Assembly: GCF_003026475.1 (NCBI RefSeq)
Contig: NZ_PYMC01000014.1
Span: 50,043-114,042, forward strand
Reading direction: 5' to 3'
Length of the DNA: 64,000 nt
Origin: Photobacterium lipolyticum
GTDB taxonomy: Bacteria; Pseudomonadota; Gammaproteobacteria; Enterobacterales; Vibrionaceae
The notes under the pieces are model-generated. The model was given only the letters and a program-made list of their open reading frames with translations. It was not told where the DNA came from and searched no databases. Both the position numbers and the translations under genes were made by a program. Shown in pieces: positions 1-8,545 of this stretch (within the stretch, counting starts at the first letter, position 1; every line of letters begins with the position of its first letter).

Positions 1-574
1 ACAGTGACACATTTTTAACGGCTTTCACAACTGCACGAGGTGTGATTGTTGCGCCGGTAAACTGGTCGAAGTCACCGCCATCTTTACGTACCGCCCAAGC
101 TGGATCTTTTTCGCCTTGTAGCTTTTGACCGGTAAAGCTATCGATCCAGTCTGTCACTCGGGTATCTATTTTATCACCGAGCCCCGGCGTTTCCTGATGG
201 CTCAGTACCCGGACTCCGGTGACAAAACCTTTCATATCCAGACCAACAATGATCTTGATAGCACCGTTATAACCATCCGGAGCAATCGCATCAATGGCGA
301 CTCCTGTTGGTTCACCGGCTTTCTCTGCGATGTAAGCCGGCATGGGGGCGGAAGTACCTAAGTATTGCTCGTTGGTGATTGCCGTGCAGTTTTTGTATAG
401 CTCATTGTCATGGCTCTGTGCAGGTATTACCTGATTCAGTACTTTGAGCAGTTCTTTTTGCTGTTGTTCTATGATCTTATCTTTTGTCAGTAAGTGGGTG
501 ACAGAGACAAGGCCTGTTGCGAGCAGCGCAAAAATAGCCAGCACACCACTGTTTTTCTTCATTGCATTTAGCAT
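1..574 (-). CDS. rnfG: RnfG, electron transport complex subunit G (3' end outside window)
   Basis: Subunit of the membrane Rnf complex, which couples ferredoxin/NADH electron transfer to ion movement. The visible 191 residues begin with one N-terminal membrane segment ([19 protein letters not shown]) followed by a periplasmic FMN-binding domain. The motif [11 protein letters not shown] near the window edge is the FMN-linkage motif of the NqrC/RnfG family, in which FMN is attached covalently to the last Thr of (S/T)GAT. The C-terminus lies beyond position 1. The start is the ATG preceded by an AGGAGC ribosome-binding site, 12 bases after the rnfD stop. It is the last visible gene of the minus-strand rnfABCDG operon; rnfE would be expected further left. 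Confidence 0.93.
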   Translation of the reverse strand, partial: MLNAMKKNSGVLAIFALLATGLVSVTHLLTKDKIIEQQQKELLKVLNQVIPAQSHDNELYKNCTAITNEQYLGTSAPMPAYIAEKAGEPTGVAIDAIAPDGYNGAIKIIVGLDMKGFVTGVRVLSHQETPGLGDKIDTRVTDWIDSFTGQKLQGEKDPAWAVRKDGGDFDQFTGATITPRAVVKAVKNVSL

Positions 575-586
575 GATCGTGCGCTC

Positions 587-1636
587 CTAGGAATGGCCGT
601 ATGTACGGGGGCGAGTGTAGTAATCAATTAAAGGGACACACATGTTCGCCAGTAACACGCTGAAAGCAACACCATCAGGGAAGCCGCCCCAGGTACGGAT
701 CAGGTATATCAGCACACCAATCAACGCACCAAAGATAATACGACCTTTTACTGTCGTTGCTGCCGATACCGGATCAGTGGCAATGAAAAAGGCACCTAGC
801 ATGGTTGCCCCCGAGAACAGGTGAAAAAGAGGTGATGCCGTACCATCCGGGTTTAGCAGAAATGCGACACTGCTAATGACAAAGAGCGCACCCAGCATAC
901 CGACAGGAATATGCCATTGGATCACCCGCATTTTGAGCATGATTAATCCGCCGAGCAAGAAACCCAGGTTTATCCATTCCCAGCCAACACCTGCAAAGGT
1001 GCCGAATACAGGTTTAGCCATTGCTTCTGTGGTTGTAAGGCCTGTGGTCAATGATGTTTTCAGCGTATCTAAAGGTGTCGCCATGGTTACGCCGTCAACC
1101 GATAAACGCAGTTGATGAACACTGAAACCGTCTTGGGTAAAACCGGTGAAAATCGCCAACAGGCTGTCAGTGAGTGATGCAGATTCGGCACTCAATGATA
1201 ATGGCGGTAGCCAGGTTGTCATCTGTACGGGGAAAGAGATCAGCAGAACAACATAAGCCACCATCGCGGGATTAAATAGGTTCTGGCCTAATCCGCCATA
1301 GAGGTGTTTGGCAATTACGATAGCAAACACCACACCAATGACAGTGATCCACCATGGTGCGAGTGGTGGGAGCGATATGCTGAGTAACACGCCGGTCAGC
1401 AATGCACTGTTATCTCGAATGTACGGCAGAGCCGGGCGCTTTCTGAATTTCATGATGGCGGCTTCAGAAGTCACCGCGACAACAGAGGCTAAAAGAACCT
1501 GAATTAATGTTCCCCAGCCAAAAAAGAACCATTGTGCAGCAACACCTAATGCGGTGCATAAAATTACAGTTCGCATGATGTCGCTTGTACTGCGGCGACT
1601 ATGCGTGTGGGGTGAGCTGGCAATATTAAAAGCCAC
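587..1636 (-). CDS. rnfD: RnfD, electron transport complex subunit D
   Basis: Integral membrane subunit of Rnf (NqrB/RnfD family), 349 residues, the usual length, with about nine or ten hydrophobic segments. The segment [10 protein letters not shown] places a threonine at residue 187; Thr187 is the covalent FMN site reported for Vibrio cholerae RnfD, so the site is conserved in both sequence and numbering. Glycine-rich loops around residues 113-123 ([13 protein letters not shown]) are typical of the family. The gene starts 3 bases after the rnfC stop and is clearly co-transcribed with it. No unusual residues were seen. Confidence 0.95.
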   Translation of the reverse strand: MAFNIASSPHTHSRRSTSDIMRTVILCTALGVAAQWFFFGWGTLIQVLLASVVAVTSEAAIMKFRKRPALPYIRDNSALLTGVLLSISLPPLAPWWITVIGVVFAIVIAKHLYGGLGQNLFNPAMVAYVVLLISFPVQMTTWLPPLSLSAESASLTDSLLAIFTGFTQDGFSVHQLRLSVDGVTMATPLDTLKTSLTTGLTTTEAMAKPVFGTFAGVGWEWINLGFLLGGLIMLKMRVIQWHIPVGMLGALFVISSVAFLLNPDGTASPLFHLFSGATMLGAFFIATDPVSAATTVKGRIIFGALIGVLIYLIRTWGGFPDGVAFSVLLANMCVPLIDYYTRPRTYGHS

Positions 1637-1639
1637 GGT

Positions 1640-3826
1640 TTAGTTTTCCTCGTTATTCTGTTGAGCTTCTTTTGCTGCCTGTTGGGCCGCTTTACGCGCT
1701 TTGGCACGGGCGACGGCAGCAGCGACAGCGGCTTTCTTGGGATCGACATCAGCCGTATCGGTCACATCATCAGCCGTTTCAGCATGGGTCTGTTCTGCCT
1801 GCTGAGCCGCTTTACGCGCTTTGGCACGGGCAACGGCAGCAGCGACAGCGGCTTTTTTGGGATCGACATCAGCCGTATCGGTCACATCATCAGCCGTTTC
1901 AGCATGGGTCTGTTCTGCCTGCTGAGCCGCCTTGCGCGCTTTGGCACGGGCAACGGCAGCAGCGACAGCGGCTTTTTTGGGATCGACGTCAGCCGTGTCG
2001 GTCACATCGGTCGGTTCAGTCTGAGTTTGCTCTGCCTTTTGAGCCGCCTTGCGCGCTTTGGCACGGGCAATTGCGGCAGCAACGGCATCTTTCTTCGCAT
2101 CACCGGTACTTGCAGTACCATCATCTTTTGTCGAAGACTGATCTTTCGAAGAAGACTCTTCTTTTGCCGCTTTACGTTCGCGAGCCAGGCGCTTACGTTC
2201 TTCACGTAGCTTGGCCATTTCCCTGTTATCCGGTAAAGAAGCATCAGGTAAAACGTTATCGGATGTTTCCGACTTAACTTGTGCTGCCGATGCCTGCTTT
2301 GCTTTTGCCCGGGCAATGGCAGCGGCAACGGCGTCATCGCCACCGGAGCTTGCCATATCTTTACGACGATCATCTGCCGCTTTCTTAAAGCGATTTTCAC
2401 GTTCAGCCTTATCTCGCTCCATACGGGCAGTTTTAGCTTCATAACGCTGTCTTGCTCGCTCGGCATTGGCTTCATCTTGTTTACGGGTTCGAATTTCAGC
2501 TTTTGCCTGGCGGTAGTACTGTACCAATGGGATTTCACTTGGGCAGACATAGGCACAAGCTCCGCATTCAATACAGTCAAATAAGTTATATTCTTCGCAC
2601 TTATCAAAATCTTGATCTTTTGCATACCACTGCAATTGTTGCGGTAGCAATGAAACCGGGCACGCTTCAGCACATGCAGTGCAACGAATACATGCCATTT
2701 CTTGATTAGTCGGTGAAATTTCTTTACGGGTCGGTGCCAGAATGCAGTTTGCCGTTTTGGTTATTGGCACATCACAGTGTGGCAGTGTAAAGCCCATCAT
2801 CGGGCCGCCCATGATTACGCGTGGCAGTTTCTTATCAGCTTTATAGCCGAATTGCTCCAGCAGAAAGCTAACGGGTGTTCCTAGTAGCACCCAGGCATTA
2901 CCCGGTTGCTTAAAGGTGTTGCCTGTTAATGTGACCACGCGCTGGATCAATGGTTCGCCATTAATAACAGCGCGTTTAATCGCATGAACGGTACCGACGT
3001 TCTGCATCAAGATGCCAATATCGGCGGGAATGCCTTTCGCCGGCACTTCTTTTCCTGTCAGCACTTTGATCAGCTGCTTTTCACCACCGGACGGGTACTT
3101 GGTTGGGATCACGCGGATCAAGATACCGTCATCATCAGAGACAGAACGCTTCAGGGCGTTGATCGCTTCTGGCTTGTTATCTTCAATGCCAATAACCGTC
3201 AGTGCCGGTTTTAGAATGTAGCGAATAATACGAATGCCTTCGATCACCTCGGCGGCATAATCCTGCATCAGGCGGTCATCAGCGGTGATGTAAGGTTCAC
3301 ATTCGGCGGCATTGATAATAAGCAGATCTGTTTTACCTAACCCACTTTGCAGTTTTCGTCCGGCAGGGAAGCCTGCACCGCCCATACCGGCAATACCACT
3401 TAGACGAATATGCTCAATCAGATCAGCGGCTTCTATATCATTATAGTTACTGAGAGTTTTTCGTTCACCCCAGCGATCTTCACCATCAGGCTCAATGACG
3501 ATACATAAATCGGCCAAGCCGGAAGGGTGGGCAATGGTACGTGATTCCACCGCTTTGACCGTACCGGATGTCGGTGCATGGATCGGTACACTCAATGCCA
3601 CATCAGCGTGTGTCAGCGGCTGACCTTTGACTACCTTGTCGCCAGCGGAAACTAAAATATCACCTATTGCACCAATATGTTGTTTCAGGGGAAGTACTAA
3701 CTCATCAGGAATGATGACGTCTGATATTTCAGATTTATTTGACAGGTTCTTCTGCTCCGGCGGGTGGATCCCCCCCGGGAAGTCCCATAACTGGCCTTGT
3801 TTTAATTGCTCTATGATTGACAGCAT
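1640..3826 (-). CDS. rnfC: RnfC, electron transport complex subunit C, with expanded Ala/Lys-rich C-terminal repeats
   Basis: Peripheral subunit thought to accept electrons from NADH; 728 residues. The core holds a glycine-rich nucleotide/flavin-binding stretch (GMGGAGFPAGRK, about 148-158) and two ferredoxin motifs: Cys379-x2-Cys382-x2-Cys385-x3-Cys389 and Cys418-x2-Cys421-x2-Cys424-x3-Cys428, each expected to bind a [4Fe-4S] cluster. Beyond about residue 440 the protein is a charged, Ala/Lys/Arg-rich, probably helical tail in which a block of about 40 residues (AAVAAAVARAKARKAAQQAE and what follows) repeats with near identity. Such tails are known in gammaproteobacterial RnfC and vary in length. 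The underlying DNA repeat is listed separately. It lies 2 bases from rnfB. Confidence 0.95.
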   Translation of the reverse strand: MLSIIEQLKQGQLWDFPGGIHPPEQKNLSNKSEISDVIIPDELVLPLKQHIGAIGDILVSAGDKVVKGQPLTHADVALSVPIHAPTSGTVKAVESRTIAHPSGLADLCIVIEPDGEDRWGERKTLSNYNDIEAADLIEHIRLSGIAGMGGAGFPAGRKLQSGLGKTDLLIINAAECEPYITADDRLMQDYAAEVIEGIRIIRYILKPALTVIGIEDNKPEAINALKRSVSDDDGILIRVIPTKYPSGGEKQLIKVLTGKEVPAKGIPADIGILMQNVGTVHAIKRAVINGEPLIQRVVTLTGNTFKQPGNAWVLLGTPVSFLLEQFGYKADKKLPRVIMGGPMMGFTLPHCDVPITKTANCILAPTRKEISPTNQEMACIRCTACAEACPVSLLPQQLQWYAKDQDFDKCEEYNLFDCIECGACAYVCPSEIPLVQYYRQAKAEIRTRKQDEANAERARQRYEAKTARMERDKAERENRFKKAADDRRKDMASSGGDDAVAAAIARAKAKQASAAQVKSETSDNVLPDASLPDNREMAKLREERKRLARERKAAKEESSSKDQSSTKDDGTASTGDAKKDAVAAAIARAKARKAAQKAEQTQTEPTDVTDTADVDPKKAAVAAAVARAKARKAAQQAEQTHAETADDVTDTADVDPKKAAVAAAVARAKARKAAQQAEQTHAETADDVTDTADVDPKKAAVAAAVARAKARKAAQQAAKEAQQNNEEN
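1681..2034. repeat. Tandem 120-bp repeat inside rnfC
   Basis: Three consecutive units with a 120-base period, the innermost shortened to about 114. The stretches at 1741-1800 and 1861-1920 are identical base for base, and 1681-1740 differs from 1801-1860 at only about four positions. More diverged copies of the Ala/Lys-Arg block lie at about 2040-2090 and 2290-2340. The unit length is a multiple of three, so copy-number change keeps the reading frame. Confidence 0.93.
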
Positions 3827-3828
3827 GG

Positions 3829-4410
3829 TTACTCTACCTTGTCGACGCTAGCTTCTGCAGGAATGTTAACAACAGGGATCTTATTCAGATCCCACTTCCA
3901 GCTTTCCGGAGTGGTTTCAACCGGCACCATTTCAATACAGTCAGTAGGGCAAGGCGAGACACAAAGGTCACAACCGGTGCACTCCTCTTTAATCACTGTA
4001 TGTAGTGCTTTTGTGCCACCAACGATGGCGTCAACAGGACATGCTTGAATACATTTAGTACAGCCAATACACATGTCTTCGTGAATAAAGGCGACTTTTT
4101 TCAGTCCTTTATCTTCGTCATGTGCTGAATCCTGAACTTCAACCCCCATTAGGTCGGCCAGTTTTTCGATTGTTGCCTGACCTCCCGGAGGACACTTATT
4201 TATGTCATCACCATTTGCAATAGCTTCTGCATAGGGGCGACAACCCGGGTAACCACACTGGCCACATTGGGTCTGAGGCAGGATTGCATTGATTTGTTCA
4301 ACAATAGGATCCGCTTCGACTTTGAAACGAATAGAAGCAAAGCCGAGAAGAAGACCAAAAATTGCGGCTAAAACGGCGATTGCAATCACTGCAATTAAAA
4401 TTCCGCTCAT
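3829..4410 (-). CDS. rnfB: RnfB, iron-sulfur electron transport subunit B
   Basis: Ferredoxin-like subunit of the Rnf complex, 193 residues. Residues 5-25 form one membrane anchor. Next comes the Fe-S domain with CGQCGYPGC (Cys49, Cys52, Cys57) and Cys73, then two [4Fe-4S] ferredoxin motifs at Cys114/117/120/124 and Cys144/147/150/154. All cluster ligands are present. The gene starts 1 base after the rnfA stop and ends 2 bases before rnfC, so translation is probably coupled. Confidence 0.96.
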   Translation of the reverse strand: MSGILIAVIAIAVLAAIFGLLLGFASIRFKVEADPIVEQINAILPQTQCGQCGYPGCRPYAEAIANGDDINKCPPGGQATIEKLADLMGVEVQDSAHDEDKGLKKVAFIHEDMCIGCTKCIQACPVDAIVGGTKALHTVIKEECTGCDLCVSPCPTDCIEMVPVETTPESWKWDLNKIPVVNIPAEASVDKVE

Positions 4411-4411
4411 C

Positions 4412-4993
4412 TTACAGTTTCACCAATCCAGTAAAGCCCATAAAGGCAAGAGACATCAGCCCTGCGGTAATCATGGCGATTGAGGCACCTTTAAAAGGTT
4501 CAGGCACATCGGCAGCCGCGATTCGCTCACGCATAGAGGCAAACAGAACGAGCACCAGAGAGAAGCCGACAGCAGCACCGAAACCGTAAATAACCGACTC
4601 AATGAAGTTATGACGCTCGTTAATGTTTAACAGGGCAACACCTAACACCGCACAGTTAGTGGTGATCAGGGGGAGGAAAATCCCGAGTAAACGATAGAGA
4701 GTAGGGCTCGTTTTGTGTACCACCATTTCAGTGAACTGTACTACGACAGCGATCACCAGAATGAAGCATAGGGTGCGTAAGTACTGAATGCCTAAAGGCA
4801 CCAGAATATAGGCTTCAACCAGGTAAGCGCACACAGAAGCGAGGGTCAGCACAAATGTGGTCGCTAACCCCATGCCAATTGCAGTTTCCAGTTTCTTTGA
4901 TACCCCCATGAAAGGGCACAAGCCTAAAAATTTTACCAGTACAAAGTTGTTAACCAACACTGTACCTACGAGTAGTAGCAGGTATTCAGTCAT
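4412..4993 (-). CDS. rnfA: RnfA, electron transport complex membrane subunit A
   Basis: Polytopic subunit of Rnf (NqrE/RnfA family), 193 residues, about six membrane segments. The N-terminus [20 protein letters not shown] and the segment [12 protein letters not shown] are hallmarks of the family. In NqrD/NqrE-type proteins conserved cysteines in the half-membrane helices bind an intramembrane iron site; matching cysteines are seen at LGLCPF and TTNCAVLG. It is the first gene of the operon; a promoter candidate lies about 35-60 bases upstream. Confidence 0.95.
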   Translation of the reverse strand: MTEYLLLLVGTVLVNNFVLVKFLGLCPFMGVSKKLETAIGMGLATTFVLTLASVCAYLVEAYILVPLGIQYLRTLCFILVIAVVVQFTEMVVHKTSPTLYRLLGIFLPLITTNCAVLGVALLNINERHNFIESVIYGFGAAVGFSLVLVLFASMRERIAAADVPEPFKGASIAMITAGLMSLAFMGFTGLVKL

Positions 4994-5026
4994 ACCATCT
5001 TAATTATGATTGAAAGTGATCTGCAT

Positions 5027-5055
5027 ATTATCTTCCTTTGTACAGGCTATAACAA
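5027..5055 (-). promoter_or_regulatory. Candidate promoter of the rnf operon
   Basis: Read on the minus strand: TTGTTA, 17-base spacer, GATAAT, ending about 33 bases upstream of the rnfA ATG. Spacing is ideal and the hexamers are fair. Predicted by eye only. Confidence 0.4.
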
Positions 5056-5299
5056 CTCCCCTAAAGCAGGGTTTTTCCTTATTGATGATGTTTTCATCAA
5101 TGGTTCAGTATTTGAATGGTGGGGATAAGGTTCTAATTCGCTTATTAATACTCCGTCGGAGCCTTTGAAAGTCATCAGCGTGCAGTAACAAATGGCGGGG
5201 ATATTAAGGAGGAGGCAGTTGTTGATTGGCCTCTGTGATTAAGCAAGCAACAAACTGTTGAAAGTGTCACCGGTCGGTTATTTTTTGAAATATTTATGG

Positions 5300-5328
5300 T
5301 TGACACATTTTAGGAGGCTAGCTAATAT
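5300..5328 (+). promoter_or_regulatory. Promoter of the tRNA-Asn pair
   Basis: TTGACA, exactly 17 bases, TAATAT, followed by a GC-rich discriminator (CTGGCCCG) and then the first tRNA 22 bases after the -10 element. The near-consensus hexamers and GC discriminator are typical of stringently controlled stable-RNA promoters. Confidence 0.8.
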
Positions 5329-5350
5329 CTGGCCCGTAAAACAGAGTGAT

Positions 5351-5426
5351 TCCCCTTTAGTTCAGTTGGTAGAACGGCGGACTGTTAATCCGTATGTCGC
5401 TGGTTCAAGTCCAGCAAGGGGAGCCA
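5351..5426 (+). tRNA. tRNA-Asn (anticodon GTT), first copy
   Basis: 76 bases including an encoded CCA. Acceptor stem TCCCCTT pairs with AAGGGGA; anticodon loop ACTGTTAAT holds GTT at 5384-5386; the T arm GCTGGTTCAAGTCCAGC is canonical. It differs from E. coli tRNA-Asn by only a few paired changes. Confidence 0.98.
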
Positions 5427-5480
5427 AATTTAGCCTTGTCGCAGTTAACATGATTATATGCGGTAAAGCACAGAGATAAT

Positions 5481-5556
5481 TCCCCTTTAGTTCAGTTGGT
5501 AGAACGGCGGACTGTTAATCCGTATGTCGCTGGTTCAAGTCCAGCAAGGGGAGCCA
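5481..5556 (+). tRNA. tRNA-Asn (anticodon GTT), second copy
   Basis: Identical over all 76 bases to the first copy, with the anticodon at 5514-5516. The 54-base spacer ends in a sequence (GTAAAGCACAGAGATAAT) resembling the leader of copy one (GTAAAACAGAGTGAT), pointing to a duplication unit of about 130 bases. Both are probably processed from one transcript ending at the terminator just downstream. Confidence 0.98.
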
Positions 5557-5560
5557 CATT

Positions 5561-5590
5561 AAAAGCCTCATCTTCGGATGGGGCTTTTTT
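5561..5590 (+). terminator. Intrinsic terminator of the tRNA-Asn transcript
   Basis: AAAAGCCTCATC, UUCG tetraloop, GATGGGGCTTTTTT: a stem of nine or more pairs with one G-U and a six-T tail. Confidence 0.92.
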
Positions 5591-6215
5591 GTACCTGATG
5601 ATTACTGCTGCAGTATTAAAAGATTTATCTTTGGATAGAACTTTTTTGTGGTTATGTCACTGCTTTATTGCATGAAGAGCGCTTTATCAAGAGTAATCAC
5701 TCGTCATTAATTGATTGCAAAATATTACATCAAAAAACACTTGATTTTCTTGGGGCTAGAACTGGCAGGGGCTTTAGTTAGTTATCCACGGAAACTGTGG
5801 ATAACTGTGTTGATGGATGTTAGAAAAACGTAATAAGCTAAAGGAATAGTTGATCTATCTTGTCCTGCCAGCTGTGAACGCATAAGCATAAGCATTTGTT
5901 ATTACATCGGAATAAACAGTAATAAAGGAATGTTTAAAAAAATTAGAATAAATGCTTTAAACTATTTCTTGCGTGAAAGCAACTGTGAATTGATTTAAAT
6001 CGGAAGTTGAATAAGCTGTGGATGATTCTCATCAATCGTTATGATGAAAAGGAATTTTATGCTGTATTTACAAGACGGATTTTCTGCTCTTTCTGGGAGT
6101 GATTTACTCCGTGGGCGGTGATAATACGCCTATGGAAAAATTTGATCAATCCCTACTTTTGATTTTCTTATTATTTATTCGCATTTAGAGCCCGATGTCT
6201 AAGTGAAAAGGGTAT
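5591..6215. other. Gene-free interval between tRNA-Asn and ushA
   Basis: A-T-rich and without a credible reading frame. It holds a decayed second copy of the tRNA terminator (about 5615-5647) and an inverted pair of DnaA-box-like sequences (5782-5804), listed separately. Nothing else is recognised. Confidence 0.6.
5782..5804. promoter_or_regulatory. Inverted pair of DnaA-box-like sequences
   Basis: TTATCCACG, five bases, then TGTGGATAA (the complement of the consensus TTATCCACA). The second is a perfect E. coli-type box and the first has one mismatch. A third, weaker box (TGTGGATGA) is at 6017-6025. DnaA-box identity follows from the known consensus; a function here is inference. Confidence 0.45.
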
Positions 6216-6244
6216 AAAAAAGCCCAGACAGGGTTATCTGGGCT
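6216..6244 (-). terminator. Intrinsic terminator of ushA
   Basis: On the minus strand AGCCCAGA, an eight-base loop, TCTGGGCT, then TTTTTT, 23 bases after the ushA stop. Confidence 0.88.
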
Positions 6245-6266
6245 TGGGTATTTTGAGGGCTATATG

Positions 6267-8000
6267 TTATGGCGTAGCAATTAGACAGCCATCATTACTT
6301 GCGCTGTTTAGGTAAACAATCCCTTTAGGCGTGTAATCAACAGCATTGATATGGCCTTTGTCTTGAATGAATTCTTTCAGTACATCGGCATCAACAAAGC
6401 CGCTATTGACATAGCCGTTTTCAGTTGTATTGACTTTTGGATAACCATCGCCACCGGATGCACTGTAGCTCGGCACAGTGAAGGTATAAGTTGCTGATGG
6501 ATCAAAATCTTGCTCGCCAATGGTATTAATGGTGACCTTTTTGGCTTCACAGTCAACACTCATATCAATGCCAGCAAATTGTGCATAAGCGCCAGAACCA
6601 GCTGTCATGGTTGCCACAGTGTTCAAATACTCAATCACTTCTGCAGCTGGCATGGTCACGCTGGCAACCATATTGCCGAAAGGTTGAACAGTCAGTACGT
6701 CTTTGTAGCTGATTTCGTAGCCATCACCATCTCCGTCAATTGAGGCCCGTACACCGCCTGAGTTCATGACACCGAAAGAGGCCGCTGCTATTTTATTGTA
6801 ATGCGCTTTCGCAATCAGGGTACCCAGATTGGTTTGTTTTGTTCGAACAACACCGCGATCGCCTTCCAATTTACCGGTGGCAGTAGCGATAGTCCCCTCA
6901 ATCTCTTTAGCGCCTTTGTCGTGATAGTATTGAAGCTCAGTTAATAGCTCTTCGTCTGGTTTGATTTCTTTGCCGATTAAGACTCTCTCACCTGCATCAT
7001 TTTTGACTTTTAAGTTAACCGGGATCAGCTCGTAGTTTGTTAGCTTAACTTCTTCGCCTGTTACTTCAAAGTCGGCGCGGCCTACATATTTGCCCCATTC
7101 ATGAGCTTGCATGATATAGGTGCCGTTTTGTTTATCAGGCGTACATTCATCGCCAGGATTGAAATCTGCATAGTCATTGGTACCAGGCTCCATGCAAACT
7201 GGATTCTGCGAGTGGCCACCAATAATGGCATCTAACGAACCTGCTTCAAGTGCATTTGCTAAGGCAATATCTCCAGGTGCGTTACTACCAAAATTACCAT
7301 TTTCGTAATGACCCATGTGAGTGGTTGCAAGAATGATATCAGGCTTTTCAGAAGCTTCTAGCTCGGCAATAACTTTCTTTGCTTCTTCCTTTGGATCACG
7401 GAAATCGATGTCAGCCGTATATTCTACATTACCAATTTTTGCCGTGTCTTCAGTTGTTAAACCGATTACTGCGACCTTCAGGCCATTAATATCAAAGATT
7501 TTGTATGCATCGAAAAGGCGTTCGTTTTTGTCCTTTAGGTAAATATTGGCAGCAAGCATCGGAAACTCTGCCAGATCCCGTTGCATATCCAATACTTGGC
7601 GAGGGTTATCGAACTCATGGTTACCAACCGCCATCGCATCGTATTTAATACGGTTCATGCCAATGAAGTCTGGCACGGCATCTTGCAAGTCTGATTCTGG
7701 TACCCCGGTATTAATATCACCACCTGAGAGCAGTAGTACTTCACCACCATCGGCTTCAACTTCTGCGCGCAGCTGATTGATCAGTGTCTTACGAGCAGCC
7801 ATACCATACTCGCCATTATCATTCTGCCAGAAGCGACCATGGTTATCATTGGTATGAAGAACAGTAAATTTAGTTGTGGTTGCAACACCTGTTGTCGGTG
7901 TTGCGGTGTTAGTCGAATCACTGTCATTACAGCCGACAAGGGCGGTTAATATCGCAGCACTTAAGAGACTTATCGTTATTTTTTTATGTGCGTTCATCAT
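6267..8000 (-). CDS. ushA: UshA-type 5'-nucleotidase / UDP-sugar hydrolase, predicted lipoprotein
   Basis: Two-domain metallo-nucleotidase that hydrolyses extracytoplasmic nucleotides and UDP-sugars, salvaging nucleosides and phosphate. The N-terminal calcineurin-like domain carries the metal-site motifs HTNDNHG, GGDINTG, GNHEFDN, TTHMGH and GGHSQNP; the C-terminal domain holds the substrate region (LGTLIAKA, NSGGVRASI, GDGYPK). The block QAHEWGKYVGRADFE matches E. coli UshA closely. Unlike soluble periplasmic UshA, the leader ends in TALVGC, a lipobox, so this protein is probably a lipoprotein. About 577 residues. A GTG lies three codons upstream of the chosen ATG, and another ATG follows immediately; no strong ribosome-binding site decides between them. 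It is monocistronic with its own terminator. Confidence 0.9.
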   Translation of the reverse strand: MMNAHKKITISLLSAAILTALVGCNDSDSTNTATPTTGVATTTKFTVLHTNDNHGRFWQNDNGEYGMAARKTLINQLRAEVEADGGEVLLLSGGDINTGVPESDLQDAVPDFIGMNRIKYDAMAVGNHEFDNPRQVLDMQRDLAEFPMLAANIYLKDKNERLFDAYKIFDINGLKVAVIGLTTEDTAKIGNVEYTADIDFRDPKEEAKKVIAELEASEKPDIILATTHMGHYENGNFGSNAPGDIALANALEAGSLDAIIGGHSQNPVCMEPGTNDYADFNPGDECTPDKQNGTYIMQAHEWGKYVGRADFEVTGEEVKLTNYELIPVNLKVKNDAGERVLIGKEIKPDEELLTELQYYHDKGAKEIEGTIATATGKLEGDRGVVRTKQTNLGTLIAKAHYNKIAAASFGVMNSGGVRASIDGDGDGYEISYKDVLTVQPFGNMVASVTMPAAEVIEYLNTVATMTAGSGAYAQFAGIDMSVDCEAKKVTINTIGEQDFDPSATYTFTVPSYSASGGDGYPKVNTTENGYVNSGFVDADVLKEFIQDKGHINAVDYTPKGIVYLNSASNDGCLIATP

Positions 8001-8545
8001 ATTATTCACTTAGCTAATTAAGGTAATAGGTGTCTTTGCTCATTTTTATACATAGGCAAAGATCATTAATTGTTCGAAGCGAACGCCAAAATAGCTAAAT
8101 TGAGTAATTACTCCAACATGGTAAATGATTGAATGTGCGAATGATCACCTAGTGATAGGTAACTTAATTCAATAAGAATGGGTGCATCAACAAACCAACA
8201 CAAAAAGTAAATAAGCAATAAATAACATACACGCATGTATGTATTTATGACCACCATCACGGATGCCGTGTAACCATTCGGTGTATCTAAGGCGTTGAAG
8301 TGTGATCTCACTCATTATGATATAACTATGCTGTATCCAATTGAGCGATACCATTAAACGACTGCCGAGGAAAATCAGTGTGCCCACTTTTGCGGCAAAT
8401 GAGCTTGAAAGGGCCCCCCTCCTGTACTCAACTGCCTTGAATTGAACTCGCAGAGCGCACTCTGAATCCTGTATCTTGCAGTTACTTGGGTATAGTTGCA
8501 AAATAGCTAACTGAGTATTGTCTTCCCCTGCAACGGAAACTAAGC
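8001..8545. other. Intergenic interval between ushA and uvrB
   Basis: Divergent promoter region of ushA and uvrB. It contains a perfect 7-bp inverted repeat (ACATACA, four bases, TGTATGT; 8225-8242) of unknown meaning and a copy of a dispersed repeat at 8462-8494. No convincing SOS box was found before uvrB. The reading frames here look like noise. Confidence 0.5.
8462..8494. repeat. Dispersed intergenic repeat, copy 1
   Basis: This 33-base stretch (CTGAATCCTGTATCTTGCAG, then GTTACTTGGGTATA overlapping its end) matches 26 of 33 positions of another intergenic stretch near 47345-47377 downstream of ald. Similar CCTGCATCTTGA...ACTTGGGTATA sequences recur between genes in Vibrionaceae, from memory. 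Confidence 0.55.

Noticed and set aside
1661..2277. Long plus-strand reading frames opposite the rnfC repeat
   Set aside because: Antisense shadows of the repeated rnfC coding sequence; they mirror the repeat and lack start signals.
8297..8312. CRP-like half-site TGTGATCTCACTCA
   Set aside because: The second half matches poorly (TCATT versus TCACA) and the site is far from both genes.
8187..8501. A 104-codon minus-strand frame in the ushA-uvrB spacer
   Set aside because: No ribosome-binding site, atypical composition, and it overlaps a dispersed repeat and the probable divergent promoters.
8330..8545. Possible LexA (SOS) box before uvrB
   Set aside because: Only CTG/CAG pairs with wrong spacing were found (for example CTGTATCTTGCAG, seven-base spacer instead of ten).
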